A stretch of 39,903 nt of DNA from UBA9715 sp003452695 (GCA_946625225.1 CAMOTA010000014.1:1-39903), one strand, 5' to 3'. Positions 1 to 8,427 are shown, numbered from the stretch's first letter. The notes: generated by a model not told the origin, from the sequence alone. Numbers and translations are program-made.

Positions 1-602
1 CCGTGAACGGCTTCGAGCTGTTCAACCACATGGCGGTGGCAACCGTGGCGCGTGGGCGCCAGGAATCGGTGGATGCCTTCCGCATGCTCATCGACGACTA
101 CCGCAGCTTCGTGAAGAACAACGAGTCCAACTGGCACGCGCCCGAGAACCACCGCATCATGTTCGAGGGCATTGCCTGCTGGCCGTACCTGCGCGCCACG
201 CTCACCCCGCTGAAGGAAGCAGGCGTGAACACCACGGCCATGGTGTACGGGCCCGCGTTCGGCATCACCTACGACACGTTCGACGAGATGGTCGAGGCCT
301 ATTGCAGCGTGCCCAATGCCGTGAACCTGGAACGCTCGGTGGAGCTGCGCAAGAAGGTGGGCGCGCAGGGCAAGGTCGAAGGAGGCCTGGTGCACATCAA
401 CCGTTCGTGCAAGATGTGGTCGGGCTTCGCGCCCGAGCTGGCGCGGCGCGTGTCCGCCGACCTGGGCGTGCCGATGATAACGTTCGACGGAGACCAAGCC
501 GATCCGCGTAACTTCAGCGAGGCGCAGTACCAAACCCGCGTGCAGGGGCTGGTGGAGATCATGGAATCCGCGAATCCCGCGGGCACGGGCAAGGGGGAAT
601 AG
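1..602 (+). CDS. 2-hydroxyacyl-CoA dehydratase subunit, 3' part (gene starts before the window)
   Basis: This is the C-terminal 200 or so residues of a subunit of the 2-hydroxyacyl-CoA dehydratase family (HgdA/FldB/LcdA type). These enzymes remove water from (R)-2-hydroxyacyl-CoA to give an enoyl-CoA by a ketyl-radical mechanism and carry [4Fe-4S] clusters. The frame is open from the first bases, so the true start is outside the window. The segment HINRSCKMWSGF followed by PMITFDGDQADPRNFSEAQ is typical of the C-terminal part of the alpha-type subunit; the Cys in NRSCK is a likely cluster ligand by family analogy. The stop lies 2 bp before the ATG of the next gene, so the two subunits are translationally coupled. 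The substrate cannot be deduced. Confidence 0.88.
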   Translation, partial: VNGFELFNHMAVATVARGRQESVDAFRMLIDDYRSFVKNNESNWHAPENHRIMFEGIACWPYLRATLTPLKEAGVNTTAMVYGPAFGITYDTFDEMVEAYCSVPNAVNLERSVELRKKVGAQGKVEGGLVHINRSCKMWSGFAPELARRVSADLGVPMITFDGDQADPRNFSEAQYQTRVQGLVEIMESANPAGTGKGE

Positions 603-604
603 CG

Positions 605-1738
605 ATGACGGATATACAGACGATGCTGAAGGCCTTCGAAGACGTCGCCTCCAACCCGCATGCCCAGCTGCAGAAGCATTTGGAAGCCGGCAGGCGCGTC
701 ATCGGCGTGGGGCCGTACTACGCCCCCGAAGAGCTGGTGCACGCAGCTGGCGCCGTGCCCTTCGGCGTATGGGGCTGCATGGGGCCGGTGAACGAGGCGC
801 GCAGGTACTTCCCGCCGTTCTACTGCTCGCTGTGCCAGACCACGCTGGAAATGGGCCTGACGGGCATGCTCGACGGGCTGTCGGGATACATGACCACGGC
901 GCTCTGCGACACGCAGCGTGCGGCGTCGCAGAACTGGCGCGCCGGCGTGGGCAACCGCATCCCGATAATCTTCGTGTCGCAACCCCAGAACCGCAAGACC
1001 GATTTCGGGCGCGCCTACGTGCTGGAATCGTATACGCAGGTGGCCCACGAGGTGGAGGAGTGCGCCCACGGCATCATTGACGACGATGCCCTTGCGGCCT
1101 CCATCCGGTTGTACAACGAGTGGCGCGCAGCCATGCGCCGTTTCGTGCAGCTGGCGGGCGCGCATCCGGCCGAAGTGGGCGTGCAGGCACGCTTGGCGGT
1201 GATAAAGGCCGGCTACTTCATGGACAAGGCCGAGCACTTGGCGCAGGTGCGCGCGCTGAACGCGGCGTTGGAGGTCCTGCCCGAAAGCACGGCCGGCTTC
1301 AAGCGCGTGGTGCTGTCGGGCATCTTCGAGAACATCCCCGCCATCACGCAGATGATGGACGAGCTGGGCTATGCCGTCGTGGCCGACGACCTGGCCAAGG
1401 AAAGCCGCGCCTTCGCCCTGTGCGTGCCCGAAGACGAGCCGCCCCTTCGGGCGCTCGCCGATGCCTGGTGCGCGCTGGATGCCGACCCGCTGCTCTACGA
1501 TCCCGAGAAGCTGCACCCGCAAAAGGTCGTGCAGTTGGCAATCGATGCGCAGGCACAAGGCGTCGTCCTGCTGTTGGCCAAGTTCTGCGACCCCGAGGAA
1601 TTCGACGCGCCGCTCGTGAAGGCGGCCTGCATGGAAGCCGGCGTTCCCTTCCTGCAAATCGAAGTGGACCAGAGCACCGAAACCTACGAACAGGCCCGCA
1701 CCCAACTGGAAACCTTCGCGGACATCCTGGCGGCCTAG
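605..1738 (+). CDS. 2-hydroxyacyl-CoA dehydratase, second subunit
   Basis: A 377-residue protein of the HgdB/FldC/LcdB family, full length for the family. It is the partner of the preceding subunit in the heterodimeric, cytoplasmic, oxygen-sensitive dehydratase. Near the N-terminus it has GVGPYYAPEELVHAAGAVPF, a family hallmark, followed by CSLCQTTLEMG, whose cysteines are likely [4Fe-4S] ligands. The C-terminal part has LLLAKFCDPEEFDAP and PFLQIEVDQ, also typical. The start ATG follows the upstream stop by 2 bp. The enzyme needs ATP-driven reduction by an activator, and the activator gene follows after a 208-bp gap. Whether the substrate is lactyl-, 2-hydroxyglutaryl- or aryllactyl-CoA is not visible. 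Confidence 0.88.
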   Translation: MTDIQTMLKAFEDVASNPHAQLQKHLEAGRRVIGVGPYYAPEELVHAAGAVPFGVWGCMGPVNEARRYFPPFYCSLCQTTLEMGLTGMLDGLSGYMTTALCDTQRAASQNWRAGVGNRIPIIFVSQPQNRKTDFGRAYVLESYTQVAHEVEECAHGIIDDDALAASIRLYNEWRAAMRRFVQLAGAHPAEVGVQARLAVIKAGYFMDKAEHLAQVRALNAALEVLPESTAGFKRVVLSGIFENIPAITQMMDELGYAVVADDLAKESRAFALCVPEDEPPLRALADAWCALDADPLLYDPEKLHPQKVVQLAIDAQAQGVVLLLAKFCDPEEFDAPLVKAACMEAGVPFLQIEVDQSTETYEQARTQLETFADILAA

Positions 1739-1758
1739 ACGACTCTTCGTTCGCCGGG

Positions 1759-1793
1759 GAGCGAGTCGGGAGAACGGTTCTCCCGACTCGCTC
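1759..1793. promoter_or_regulatory. 35-nt near-perfect palindrome between dehydratase and activator genes
   Basis: The two 17-nt arms are exact reverse complements (left arm GAGCGAGTCGGGAGAAC) around a single central G. The site lies 20 bp after the dehydratase stop and about 150 bp before the activator start. There is no T-run after it, so a simple Rho-independent terminator is unlikely. It could be an operator, an mRNA-processing hairpin or a mobile palindromic unit. A weaker GC-rich inverted repeat follows near 1812-1838. Confidence 0.5.
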
Positions 1794-1946
1794 GGGCGAC
1801 CAATGCTGCGTAGGCGCGTTTCCCGTTGGCAAGCGCGCCTCTATCTCGTTGGTTGCCCGCATGGGCGAAGCCGCGCACGGCCAAGCACCGGTTCGGCAAC
1901 GCCCGCGGTTAGCACCCCACGTACCGCCAAAGGGAAGGCAGGGGAT

Positions 1947-2732
1947 ATGGCAAGCGAATACTATTTGGGAATAGACGTGGGGTCCACGGCGTCGAAGTGC
2001 GTGGTCGTGAACGAGCGCGGCGAAATCGCGGCGCGCGGCCTGCATGCATCTGGTGCGGGCACGGTTGGGCCGCAAGCGTGCGTGGAACAGGCCATGGCGC
2101 AACTGGAAGGCGTGCGCGACGTGGCCGACTTGGCCGCCACGTGCGCCACGGGCTACGGTCGGCACCTGCAGGAATGGGCCGACTCGCAGGTGTCGGAGCT
2201 GTCGTGCCACGCCAAGGGCGCCGCACGCCTGTTCCCGGGCGTGCGCACGGTCATCGACATCGGCGGTCAGGACGCCAAGGTGCTCTCGCTGTCTGCAGAC
2301 GGCAAGCTGGCGAACTTCGTCATGAACGACAAATGCGCCGCCGGCACCGGCCGCTTCCTCGACGTGATGGCGGGAATCTTCGGTTGCGCTGTTTCCGACC
2401 TGTCCGATCTGGACCGCCAGAGCGCCGAGGTGGCCCCCATATCGTCCACGTGCACCGTGTTCGCCGAATCGGAAGTGATATCGAAGCTGGCCGCGGGAAC
2501 GCCCATCCCCAACATCGCGGCCGGCGTGCACGAATCGGTGGTCGAGCGCACCTACGGCCTGGCCAAACGCGCCGGTATCGTGCCCGCCGTGGCCATGACG
2601 GGCGGCGTGGCCCTGAACGCCGCTTTGCGCGACCGGCTGCAACAACGTCTCGGCCACTCCATCGTCACCTGCCCCGATGCCCAGTTCGTCGGAGCCTACG
2701 GCGCCGCCCTCTGCGCCCTCGGCCGCCGCTGA
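1947..2732 (+). CDS. 2-hydroxyacyl-CoA dehydratase activator ATPase (HgdC/FldI/LcdC family)
   Basis: A 261-residue BadF/BadG/HgdC-family ATPase that injects a high-energy electron into the dehydratase at the cost of ATP. The ATG at 1947 is chosen because the ASKHA phosphate-binding motif (YYLGIDVGSTASKCVVV) begins a few residues later and a purine-rich AAGGCAGGGG precedes it; the frame is open further upstream but without family similarity. Cys130 in NDKCAAGTGRF and Cys169 in ISSTCTVFAESEV are the two cysteines per monomer that hold one [4Fe-4S] cluster across the homodimer. A second nucleotide-binding motif is IDIGGQDAK (103-111), and MTGGVALN lies near the C-terminus. The location behind both dehydratase subunits supports the role. 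Confidence 0.9.
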   Translation: MASEYYLGIDVGSTASKCVVVNERGEIAARGLHASGAGTVGPQACVEQAMAQLEGVRDVADLAATCATGYGRHLQEWADSQVSELSCHAKGAARLFPGVRTVIDIGGQDAKVLSLSADGKLANFVMNDKCAAGTGRFLDVMAGIFGCAVSDLSDLDRQSAEVAPISSTCTVFAESEVISKLAAGTPIPNIAAGVHESVVERTYGLAKRAGIVPAVAMTGGVALNAALRDRLQQRLGHSIVTCPDAQFVGAYGAALCALGRR

Positions 2733-2772
2733 TAGGAGGGCGATTGCCCCGGAGATGCCCCTGCCGGCCGCG

Positions 2773-2973
2773 AACCGCGCATTTCGTGCAATCTCATGCA
2801 TTTTCGCGTTGCCGCTGCATCAGATTGCACGAAATGCGCGCTTTTTCACGAGCCGCGTCGGCGTTTTCCCAGGTCGCATCTTTCAAGAGCTCCCGCAAAC
2901 CGCGCATAACGTGAAATCTGATGCAGCCGCCGAGCGAAATTGCATCAGATTGCACGAAATGCGCGGTTTCGGC
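2773..2973 (+). repeat. Two-hairpin intergenic repeat element, copy 1
   Basis: Two long hairpins separated by a core. Hairpin 1 has arms 2777-2800 and 2816-2839 (24 nt each, one mismatch) around a 15-nt loop. Hairpin 2 has arms 2897-2925 and 2941-2969 (29 nt, three mismatches), again around a 15-nt loop. The arms share the segments CGCGCAT, CAATCTGATGCA and ATTGCACGAAATGCGC. The core includes TTTTCCCAGGTC and TTTCAAGAG. A second copy in opposite orientation lies at 21857-22056, with matching core and related loops. No gene can be supported inside it; the short frames that cross it are translations of the repeat. It may be a non-autonomous mobile palindromic element. Confidence 0.8.
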
Positions 2974-3263
2974 TAGGCTGGCATGGCTATGGAAACAGAG
3001 AATCGGCCGGTGCACATCCTTGCGGGGCTCCACCTCGGCCGCCATGGATCAGTGGGTGCGTCCTCGGTGGGGTCCACCTCGGCCGCCATGGCTCCGCGGG
3101 CGCAGAAGCAGGCGGCCAGGCCTCGCACCTCGGCCAGCCCGGCTGGGTTGCCGCGCCAAACTAGGCACATGAACGTTTTGCCTAGTTCGTTTTCACCTGC
3201 GATTCGGTACTGTTTAAAGTGTTGAAACCAGTGCGTGCAACGACCGAGGTGAAAGGGGTTCAG
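2974..3263. other. Intergenic region upstream of fixA with a 19-bp direct repeat
   Basis: No gene is supported between the repeat element and fixA. TCCACCTCGGCCGCCATGG occurs twice (3029-3047 and 3073-3091), 44 bp apart start to start. The last 100 bp are more AT-rich than the surroundings and probably hold the fixABCX promoter, but I found no -35/-10 pair with good spacing. GAAAGGGG at 3251-3258 is the ribosome binding site for the ATG at 3264. Confidence 0.5.
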
Positions 3264-4022
3264 ATGAACATCGTCGTCGCTGTAAAAGTCGTGCCTGACG
3301 ACCAGGATATCCAGGTTACCGCCGCTGGCGAACTGGACATGTCCAAGGCCCACCAGACCATATCCGCCTACGACCTGAATGCCATCGAGGCCGCGGCCCA
3401 GCTGGCTGCCTCCAACGAGGGCTCTACGGTCAACGTCGTCACGGCCGGCGGCGCGGCCATAGACGATTCCAAGTTGAAGAAGAACATCCTGGCGCGCGGT
3501 GTCGACCAGCTGTTCATGGTGGCCGACGACGCGGTTGCCGACATGGACGCGCACGCCACCGCCGCATGCCTGGCCGCCCAGATCGGCGCGCTGGATGCCT
3601 GCGACGTCGTAATCTGCGGCGACGGCTCCGCCGACAACTACGCCCAGCAGGTGGACGTGCAGCTGGCCGCCGCAATGGGCGTGCCCTGCGTGAACGGCGC
3701 CGTGAAGATAGAGGCGGGCGCCGACGCCCTGACGGTAGAGCGCAAGCTGGAAGACGTGGTGGAAGTCGTGGAAGTGCCGCTGCCCTGCGTCATCGCCGTG
3801 TCGCCCGACGTGGCGCTGCCGCGCATCCCGGGCATGAAGGACATCCTGAAAGCCGGCAAGAAGCCCATGGACGTGTCCGGCGCGCCTTCCGTGCCGGCCG
3901 CCGTCGTGAACACGGTAGAGGTGAAGGCCCCCGAGGCCGCCGACCGCAAGCAGGACGTGAAGGACGCAGCCGACGACGGTGCCATCGAGGCCTTCGCCGC
4001 TGCCATCAAGGCCGCTCTGTAA
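3264..4022 (+). CDS. fixA: Electron transfer flavoprotein beta subunit, FixA type
   Basis: A 252-residue EtfB/FixA protein, normal length. With FixB it forms the FAD/AMP- or bifurcating-FAD-containing ETF that takes electrons from a dehydrogenase or NADH. It opens with MNIVVAVKVVPDDQDI, the classic FixA start, and has the SAYDLNAIEAA and VVICGDGSADNYAQQVD segments of the family. The ATG at 3264 has a good Shine-Dalgarno and matches the family N-terminus; the frame extends upstream without similarity. It is first of four genes (fixA, fixB, fixC, fixX) on the same strand, 18 bp before fixB. In Fix systems the complex oxidises NADH and splits electrons between ferredoxin/flavodoxin and quinone; that role is inferred from gene content. 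Confidence 0.9.
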   Translation: MNIVVAVKVVPDDQDIQVTAAGELDMSKAHQTISAYDLNAIEAAAQLAASNEGSTVNVVTAGGAAIDDSKLKKNILARGVDQLFMVADDAVADMDAHATAACLAAQIGALDACDVVICGDGSADNYAQQVDVQLAAAMGVPCVNGAVKIEAGADALTVERKLEDVVEVVEVPLPCVIAVSPDVALPRIPGMKDILKAGKKPMDVSGAPSVPAAVVNTVEVKAPEAADRKQDVKDAADDGAIEAFAAAIKAAL

Positions 4023-4040
4023 AGGGAAAGGACGATAGTC

Positions 4041-4928
4041 ATGAAAGCATTCGTAATCGCCGAACATGCAGACGCGGCCCGCAGCCTGGCCGCTGGGGCC
4101 CGCACGCTGGCCGACGAGGTGGCCGTTGCCGTGGTCGGAGCCGACCAGGTGCCCGAGGGCATCGCCGACGCGGCCTACCATGTGGCCGTTCCCGCCGACG
4201 CGGTGGCCGACGACGCCGACCTTACGCTGGCACCCGCCGCGGCAGACGCAGACGTGGTCATTGCCGAGCCGACGCGCCATGTGAAGACCATCGTGGGCAA
4301 ACTGGCCGCCGCGGCAGGCGCTTCGGTGGTAACCGACGCGCTCTCCATCGAAGACGGCGTTGCCACGCAGATGTACTTCGGCGGCATCGGTCAGGTGAAG
4401 CGCCAGGCTTCCACCGCCTGCGCGTTCTACACGGCTGCGGCGTCGGCCTTCGCCGATGCGCAGCCGAGCGGGTCGAACGGCGCGGCCGAGGAGCTTGCCT
4501 GGGTGGCGCCCGCCAAGGCGGTGAAGCTGGTGTCGTCCAAGCCCGTGGAGAAGAGCGGCATCGACCTGACCAAGTCCGACGTGGTCGTGGCCGCAGGCCG
4601 CGGCTTCGCCGAGGAGGCCGACCTGGACCTTGCGCGCGCACTGTGCGACAAGGTGGGCGGTGGCCTGGGCTGCTCGCGCCCGCTTGCGGAAGGCGTGAAC
4701 TGGATGCCCACCGAAACCTACATCGGCGTTTCGGGCCTGATGCTCTCGCCGAAGGTCTACATCGGCGTGGGCGTGTCCGGCCAGATGCAGCACATGGTGG
4801 GCGTGAAATCCGCCGGCACCGTGTTCGCCATAAACAAGGACAAGAACGCCCCGGTTTTCAAACAGTGCGACTACGGCCTGGTGGGCGATTTGAAGACCAT
4901 CCTTCCCGCCCTGAATGCCGCGCTGTAG
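4041..4928 (+). CDS. fixB: Electron transfer flavoprotein alpha subunit, FixB type
   Basis: A 295-residue EtfA/FixB protein. The C-terminal FAD-binding domain is clear: SGLMLSPKVYIGVGVSGQMQ, HMVGVKSAGTVFAINKD and APVFKQCDYGLVGDL follow the family pattern. The N-terminal half is rich in Ala, Asp and Val and more divergent. The ATG at 4041 follows AAGGGAAAGGACG, a good ribosome binding site. The product pairs with FixA. An alternative is a dedicated ETF for the acyl-CoA dehydrogenase encoded 8 kb away, but the fixC and fixX neighbours favour the Fix complex. Confidence 0.9.
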   Translation: MKAFVIAEHADAARSLAAGARTLADEVAVAVVGADQVPEGIADAAYHVAVPADAVADDADLTLAPAAADADVVIAEPTRHVKTIVGKLAAAAGASVVTDALSIEDGVATQMYFGGIGQVKRQASTACAFYTAAASAFADAQPSGSNGAAEELAWVAPAKAVKLVSSKPVEKSGIDLTKSDVVVAAGRGFAEEADLDLARALCDKVGGGLGCSRPLAEGVNWMPTETYIGVSGLMLSPKVYIGVGVSGQMQHMVGVKSAGTVFAINKDKNAPVFKQCDYGLVGDLKTILPALNAAL

Positions 4929-4969
4929 CGCGAAGGGGCCGAATGCATCCAGTCACCGGGTTTTCCGTT

Positions 4970-4993
4970 GCCCCTCCGAAAAATCGGAGGGGC
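4970..4993 (+). other. Strong hairpin between fixB and fixC
   Basis: A 10-bp perfect stem (GCCCCTCCGA with its complement) closes an AAAA loop. No T-run follows, so full termination is unlikely. In the middle of an operon such a hairpin can stabilise the 3' end of the upstream mRNA segment or lower downstream expression, setting FixAB above FixCX. That effect is inference. Confidence 0.4.
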
Positions 4994-5029
4994 GGGCATG
5001 CGGGGCGACGAGAAGAGAGAGGAGCACAG

Positions 5030-6334
5030 GTGGGAGATTCTGATTTCGAGGTAATCGTCGTCGGCGCCGGACTTGCCGGATCGGTTGCCGCCTACGAGTT
5101 GGCCAAGCTGGGCAAGTCGGTGCTCGTCGTGGAGCGCGGCAACTTCGCCGGCGCCAAGAACATGACCGGCGGGCGCATCTACGTGCACTCGTTGCGCAAC
5201 GTGTTTTCCGAAGAGGAGCTTGCCGAAGCGCCCTTCGAGCGCAAGATAACGCACGAACGCATTTCGCTCCTGGCGCCCGACGCCAACTTCACGGTGGACT
5301 TCACGTCCGACGACCTGGCCAAGCCCGAGCTGGCAAGCTATTCCGTGCTGCACGCCACGTTCGACCAATGGCTGGCAGAGAAGGCCGAGGCGGCGGGTGC
5401 GGAATTCGTCTACGGCATTCCCGTGGAAGAGCTGCTGAAAGACGACGACGGCAAGGTGTGCGGCGTGCGCGCCGGCGAAGACGAGATAACGGCCGACATC
5501 GTCATCTTGGCCGATGGCGCCAATTCGCTGCTGGCGCGCGACGCGGTGGGCTACGAGAAGCCGCCCGCATCGCAGATGGCCGTCAGCGCCAAGGAGGTGT
5601 TCGAGCTGCCCGCGGGCACCATCACCGACCGTGTGCTGGCAGCATCCGACGACGAGGGCGCGGCCTGGCTGTTCGCGGGCGACGCCACCCACGGCACCTT
5701 CGGCGGCGGCTTCATGTACACCAACCGCGACACCATAAGCCTGGGCGTCGTGGCGGGCATCGATGCGCTGGCGAACGGCCAGGGCGTGCCCGTGTACCAG
5801 ATGCTGGAAGACCTGAAATCGCATCCGGCCGTGGCCCCGCTCATCCGCGGCGCCAAGGTCGTGGAGCATTCCGGCCACATGGTGCCCGAAGGCGGGCTGA
5901 ACATCATGCCGCCGCTCGTGGCCGACGGCGTCATGCTTGCCGGCGACAGTGCCATGATGTGCATAAACCTGGGCTACATGGTGCGCGGCATGGACTACGC
6001 CGTGGCCGCAGGTCAGATGGCGGGCCGCCATGCCGCCGTGGCGCTGGAGGTGGGCGACGCATCCGCCGACGTGCTGCAGGGCTACGTGGAGGACCTGGAG
6101 AATTCCTTCGTCATGAAGGACTTCCGCCAGTACCAGCGCGAACCCGAGTTCCTCGAGAACTTCGAGCGCATGTTCAGCGGCTATCCCGAAATGGTGCGCG
6201 ACATGATGAACGACCTGTTCATCGTGGATGGCGCCCCGGTGAAGCCCCTGATGCAGAAGATGCTTCCGCATGTGATGAAGGTCGGCGTGGCCAACATCGT
6301 GCGCGACGTGATTGGAGCGGTGAAGGCCCTATGA
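5030..6334 (+). CDS. fixC: FixC, FAD-dependent ETF:quinone oxidoreductase-like protein
   Basis: A 434-residue flavoprotein of the FixC/ETF-QO family. The FAD dinucleotide fold is at the N-terminus: EVIVVGAGLAGSVAAYELA with GxGxxG at residues 12-17 and VVERG closing the second strand. The segment GDSAMMCINLGYMVRGMDYA is the second FAD-binding signature. The start is GTG at 5030, chosen because GAGAGGAG lies 7 bp upstream and the Rossmann motif begins at residue 8; there is no in-frame ATG in a suitable place. FixC receives electrons from FixAB and, with FixX, passes them to quinone. Its stop overlaps the fixX start (ATGA). Confidence 0.9.
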   Translation: MGDSDFEVIVVGAGLAGSVAAYELAKLGKSVLVVERGNFAGAKNMTGGRIYVHSLRNVFSEEELAEAPFERKITHERISLLAPDANFTVDFTSDDLAKPELASYSVLHATFDQWLAEKAEAAGAEFVYGIPVEELLKDDDGKVCGVRAGEDEITADIVILADGANSLLARDAVGYEKPPASQMAVSAKEVFELPAGTITDRVLAASDDEGAAWLFAGDATHGTFGGGFMYTNRDTISLGVVAGIDALANGQGVPVYQMLEDLKSHPAVAPLIRGAKVVEHSGHMVPEGGLNIMPPLVADGVMLAGDSAMMCINLGYMVRGMDYAVAAGQMAGRHAAVALEVGDASADVLQGYVEDLENSFVMKDFRQYQREPEFLENFERMFSGYPEMVRDMMNDLFIVDGAPVKPLMQKMLPHVMKVGVANIVRDVIGAVKAL

Positions 6335-6627
6335 TGGACATGAAGATAACCGTGAACGTGGACGAGTACCTTGCGCTGAACAAGTACGAGGTGGACGAGG
6401 AATGCGCGCACATCGAGCTGGTCGAGAATCCCGACGATGCGGAATTCGACAAGCTGGTGCGCGTGTGCCCGGCCGCGTTGTACAAGCGCGACGAGGACGG
6501 CCGCAAGAGCTTCGACTACGCAGGGTGCCTGGAATGCGGCACCTGCCGCATCATCTGCGGCGACACCATCGTGAAGAAATGGACCTATCCGGGTCCCACC
6601 ATGGGCGTGGAATACCGCTTCGGATAA
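6331..6627 (+). CDS. fixX: FixX, ferredoxin-like protein
   Basis: A 98-residue ferredoxin-like protein of the FixX family, normal length. Cys46 (VRVCPAALY) and the run Cys66, Cys69, Cys72, Cys76 (GCLECGTCRIIC) supply ligands for a [4Fe-4S] cluster. The ending GPTMGVEYRFG is the usual FixX C-terminus. The start overlaps the fixC stop in an ATGA arrangement, so the genes are translationally coupled; ATG 6334 is an alternative start one codon later. It acts with FixC as the ETF:quinone oxidoreductase module. It completes the four-gene fixABCX set. Confidence 0.9.
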   Translation: MMDMKITVNVDEYLALNKYEVDEECAHIELVENPDDAEFDKLVRVCPAALYKRDEDGRKSFDYAGCLECGTCRIICGDTIVKKWTYPGPTMGVEYRFG

Positions 6628-6635
6628 GCGCAAAA

Positions 6636-6666
6636 ATGGGGCGGAGCGCCAGGTTGTCCGCCCCAT
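6636..6666. terminator. Hairpin after fixX
   Basis: The arms ATGGGGCGGA (6636-6645) and TCCGCCCCAT (6657-6666) pair perfectly over 10 bp. On the plus strand only a weak T-rich stretch follows. On the minus strand the stem is followed by TTTTTG, which would be a better terminator, but no minus-strand gene reads towards it. It probably ends the fixABCX transcript. Confidence 0.5.
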
Positions 6667-6714
6667 TCAGCTTTCAATCGAACGGCTATCGGAACAAGTG
6701 ATGCGAGGATCGGC

Positions 6715-8352
6715 ATGAGCATAACGCTGAACATCGCGGCGCGCGCGTGCGCCGAATGGGGGAGCGTGCAACGCGCGTGCAACGACGACAACCCATCGTT
6801 CGAGGCCGTTCGTCCCTACTTGGCGGGCAAAGCCCTTCGCCCCGATTCCCTGTACGTGTGCCGCACAGCCGATGAGGCGAGCGCGGCGAAAGCGGCCGGA
6901 TGCCACGTCGTGCTCGTGGAACCCGGCGCCGGGCAGCCGGGGGAAAGCGGGCGGGACGCGCTTCCCGACGCCCGCGCCGGCTCCGGCGCCGACCTGGCCG
7001 TGGCCTGCGACGCGTCCTACCTGGACGTGCTCGACGGCCTGCTGGACGCGGCGCAGCGTTTCGACGAATGGCAGCGCGCCATGGACCGCATCTGCTATTC
7101 CGGCGGCACGCTGCAGGAGCTTCTGGACGCGGCCGAGCCCTTCCTGAAAAACAACGTGGTCGTGCTCGACCCCGCGCTGAAGCTTTTGGCCTACACGCGC
7201 AGCGTGCCCTGCGACGACCCCATAACGGTCGAGCTCATCCAGCACGGCTACCACACCGAGGACAACATCCGCAAGTTCAAGCTGCACAAGCGCTTCAAGC
7301 CCTGGGCCGAAGCGGAGGGCTTCGTGGTGAACGATTCGCGCAGCATCTGCAAGTACGTAACGGTGGTGAAATCCTTCAAGACGCGATCGGCGTTTTCCAT
7401 AATCTCGGTCATGATGTGCAACGTTTGCGACCCCGAGCCCGCCCTGCTGGATGCCTACGACCTGTTCGCCCAGCGCGTTGAATGGTTCGCCGTGCGCGAC
7501 TATCCCGACGACAAGCCGTCGGGCAATGCCGTGGACACCTTCCTGAAAGACCTCGTGTCGGGCGAGATTGCAGACGATGCCGTGCTCGCCGAGCGCTGCC
7601 GCTACGTCGGGATTCCCCACGAGGCGCGCTTCTGCATGTTCTACACGACGACGGGGGAGAACTCGGTTCCCCAGTCGCGCCTGCTCGCAGACGTTTCGCT
7701 GGCGATGGCGCCCGCCAAGACCTTCATGGTGGACGACGCCGTCGTCGTGCTGTGCTTCAACTGCATCGACGAGAAGTGCGTGCTGCACTGCATGGGGAAG
7801 CGCTGCCCGCACAAGCGGCGCACCGTGTCCCGGCGGATGAACGATCTCTTGCAGCGCTTCGAGCTGGCGTGCGGGCGCAGCTCGAAGTTCACCGCGCTTT
7901 CGCAAGCCCCCAACGCCTACAAGCAGGCCAAGGCAGCCTACCAAATCGGAAAGGCCCGCCATGCGGATGGGCACGTCAATTCAACCGGAGAGCCCAACAG
8001 CTGGTCGCGCATCTATTCCTTCGACCGCTATGCCGTCGATTTCCTGGTGGAACGTGCGGGACAAGAGGGCATGGAGCTGCTGGCCGGCACCTATGCTGGA
8101 ACGCTCCTGTCCGTCTTGGCGCGCCAGGATGCCGAGAACCACACCGACAACTACAAGTTCCTGCAAGCCTATCTGCTGCACGAGCGGCGCGCGTCGGTGG
8201 TGGCCGAACAGCTGCACATGCACCGCAACAACGTCAGCTATCGCATCGGCCGCATCGAGGATATGCTCGGCATCGATACCGACGACCCCGAATTGCGCCA
8301 AGATCTGATGCTGGCCTTTCGTCTGGGCCGAGCTGAAGAGCGCAAGAACTAG
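6715..8352 (+). CDS. PucR-family transcriptional regulator
   Basis: A 545-residue protein whose C-terminus is the PucR/CdaR helix-turn-helix domain: RRASVVAEQLHMHRNNVSYR followed by IGRIEDMLGIDTDDPELRQD and LMLAFRL (about residues 485-540). The N-terminal 130 residues resemble a phosphotransfer-like or purine catabolism sensor region only weakly. The middle has several Cys residues (CFNCIDEKC, HCMGKRCPHK, about 345-365), a possible metal or redox site that I do not recognise. It lies between fixX and the UroD-fusion gene, same strand, so it probably controls the latter; an 11-bp-arm palindrome lies between them. Confidence 0.8.
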   Translation: MSITLNIAARACAEWGSVQRACNDDNPSFEAVRPYLAGKALRPDSLYVCRTADEASAAKAAGCHVVLVEPGAGQPGESGRDALPDARAGSGADLAVACDASYLDVLDGLLDAAQRFDEWQRAMDRICYSGGTLQELLDAAEPFLKNNVVVLDPALKLLAYTRSVPCDDPITVELIQHGYHTEDNIRKFKLHKRFKPWAEAEGFVVNDSRSICKYVTVVKSFKTRSAFSIISVMMCNVCDPEPALLDAYDLFAQRVEWFAVRDYPDDKPSGNAVDTFLKDLVSGEIADDAVLAERCRYVGIPHEARFCMFYTTTGENSVPQSRLLADVSLAMAPAKTFMVDDAVVVLCFNCIDEKCVLHCMGKRCPHKRRTVSRRMNDLLQRFELACGRSSKFTALSQAPNAYKQAKAAYQIGKARHADGHVNSTGEPNSWSRIYSFDRYAVDFLVERAGQEGMELLAGTYAGTLLSVLARQDAENHTDNYKFLQAYLLHERRASVVAEQLHMHRNNVSYRIGRIEDMLGIDTDDPELRQDLMLAFRLGRAEERKN

Positions 8353-8400
8353 CCACTGCGCGAAGGCTGCTTCCCGAGCGCGAGACTCCCGGCAGAAGAT

Positions 8401-8427
8401 TTCCATTGTGCGAAAAGCACAATGGAA
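8401..8427. promoter_or_regulatory. Perfect inverted repeat, candidate operator upstream of the UroD-fusion gene
   Basis: TTCCATTGTGC (8401-8411) and GCACAATGGAA (8417-8427) are exact reverse complements with a GAAAA spacer. The site is 49 bp after the regulator stop and about 100 bp before the next start. There is no T-run on either strand, which favours an operator over a terminator. Binding by the adjacent PucR-type protein is a guess from position. Confidence 0.45.

Noticed and set aside
2794..3045. Short minus-strand frame across the two-hairpin element
   Set aside because: Similar frames appear wherever the repeat occurs, in either orientation; this is repeat sequence, not a gene.
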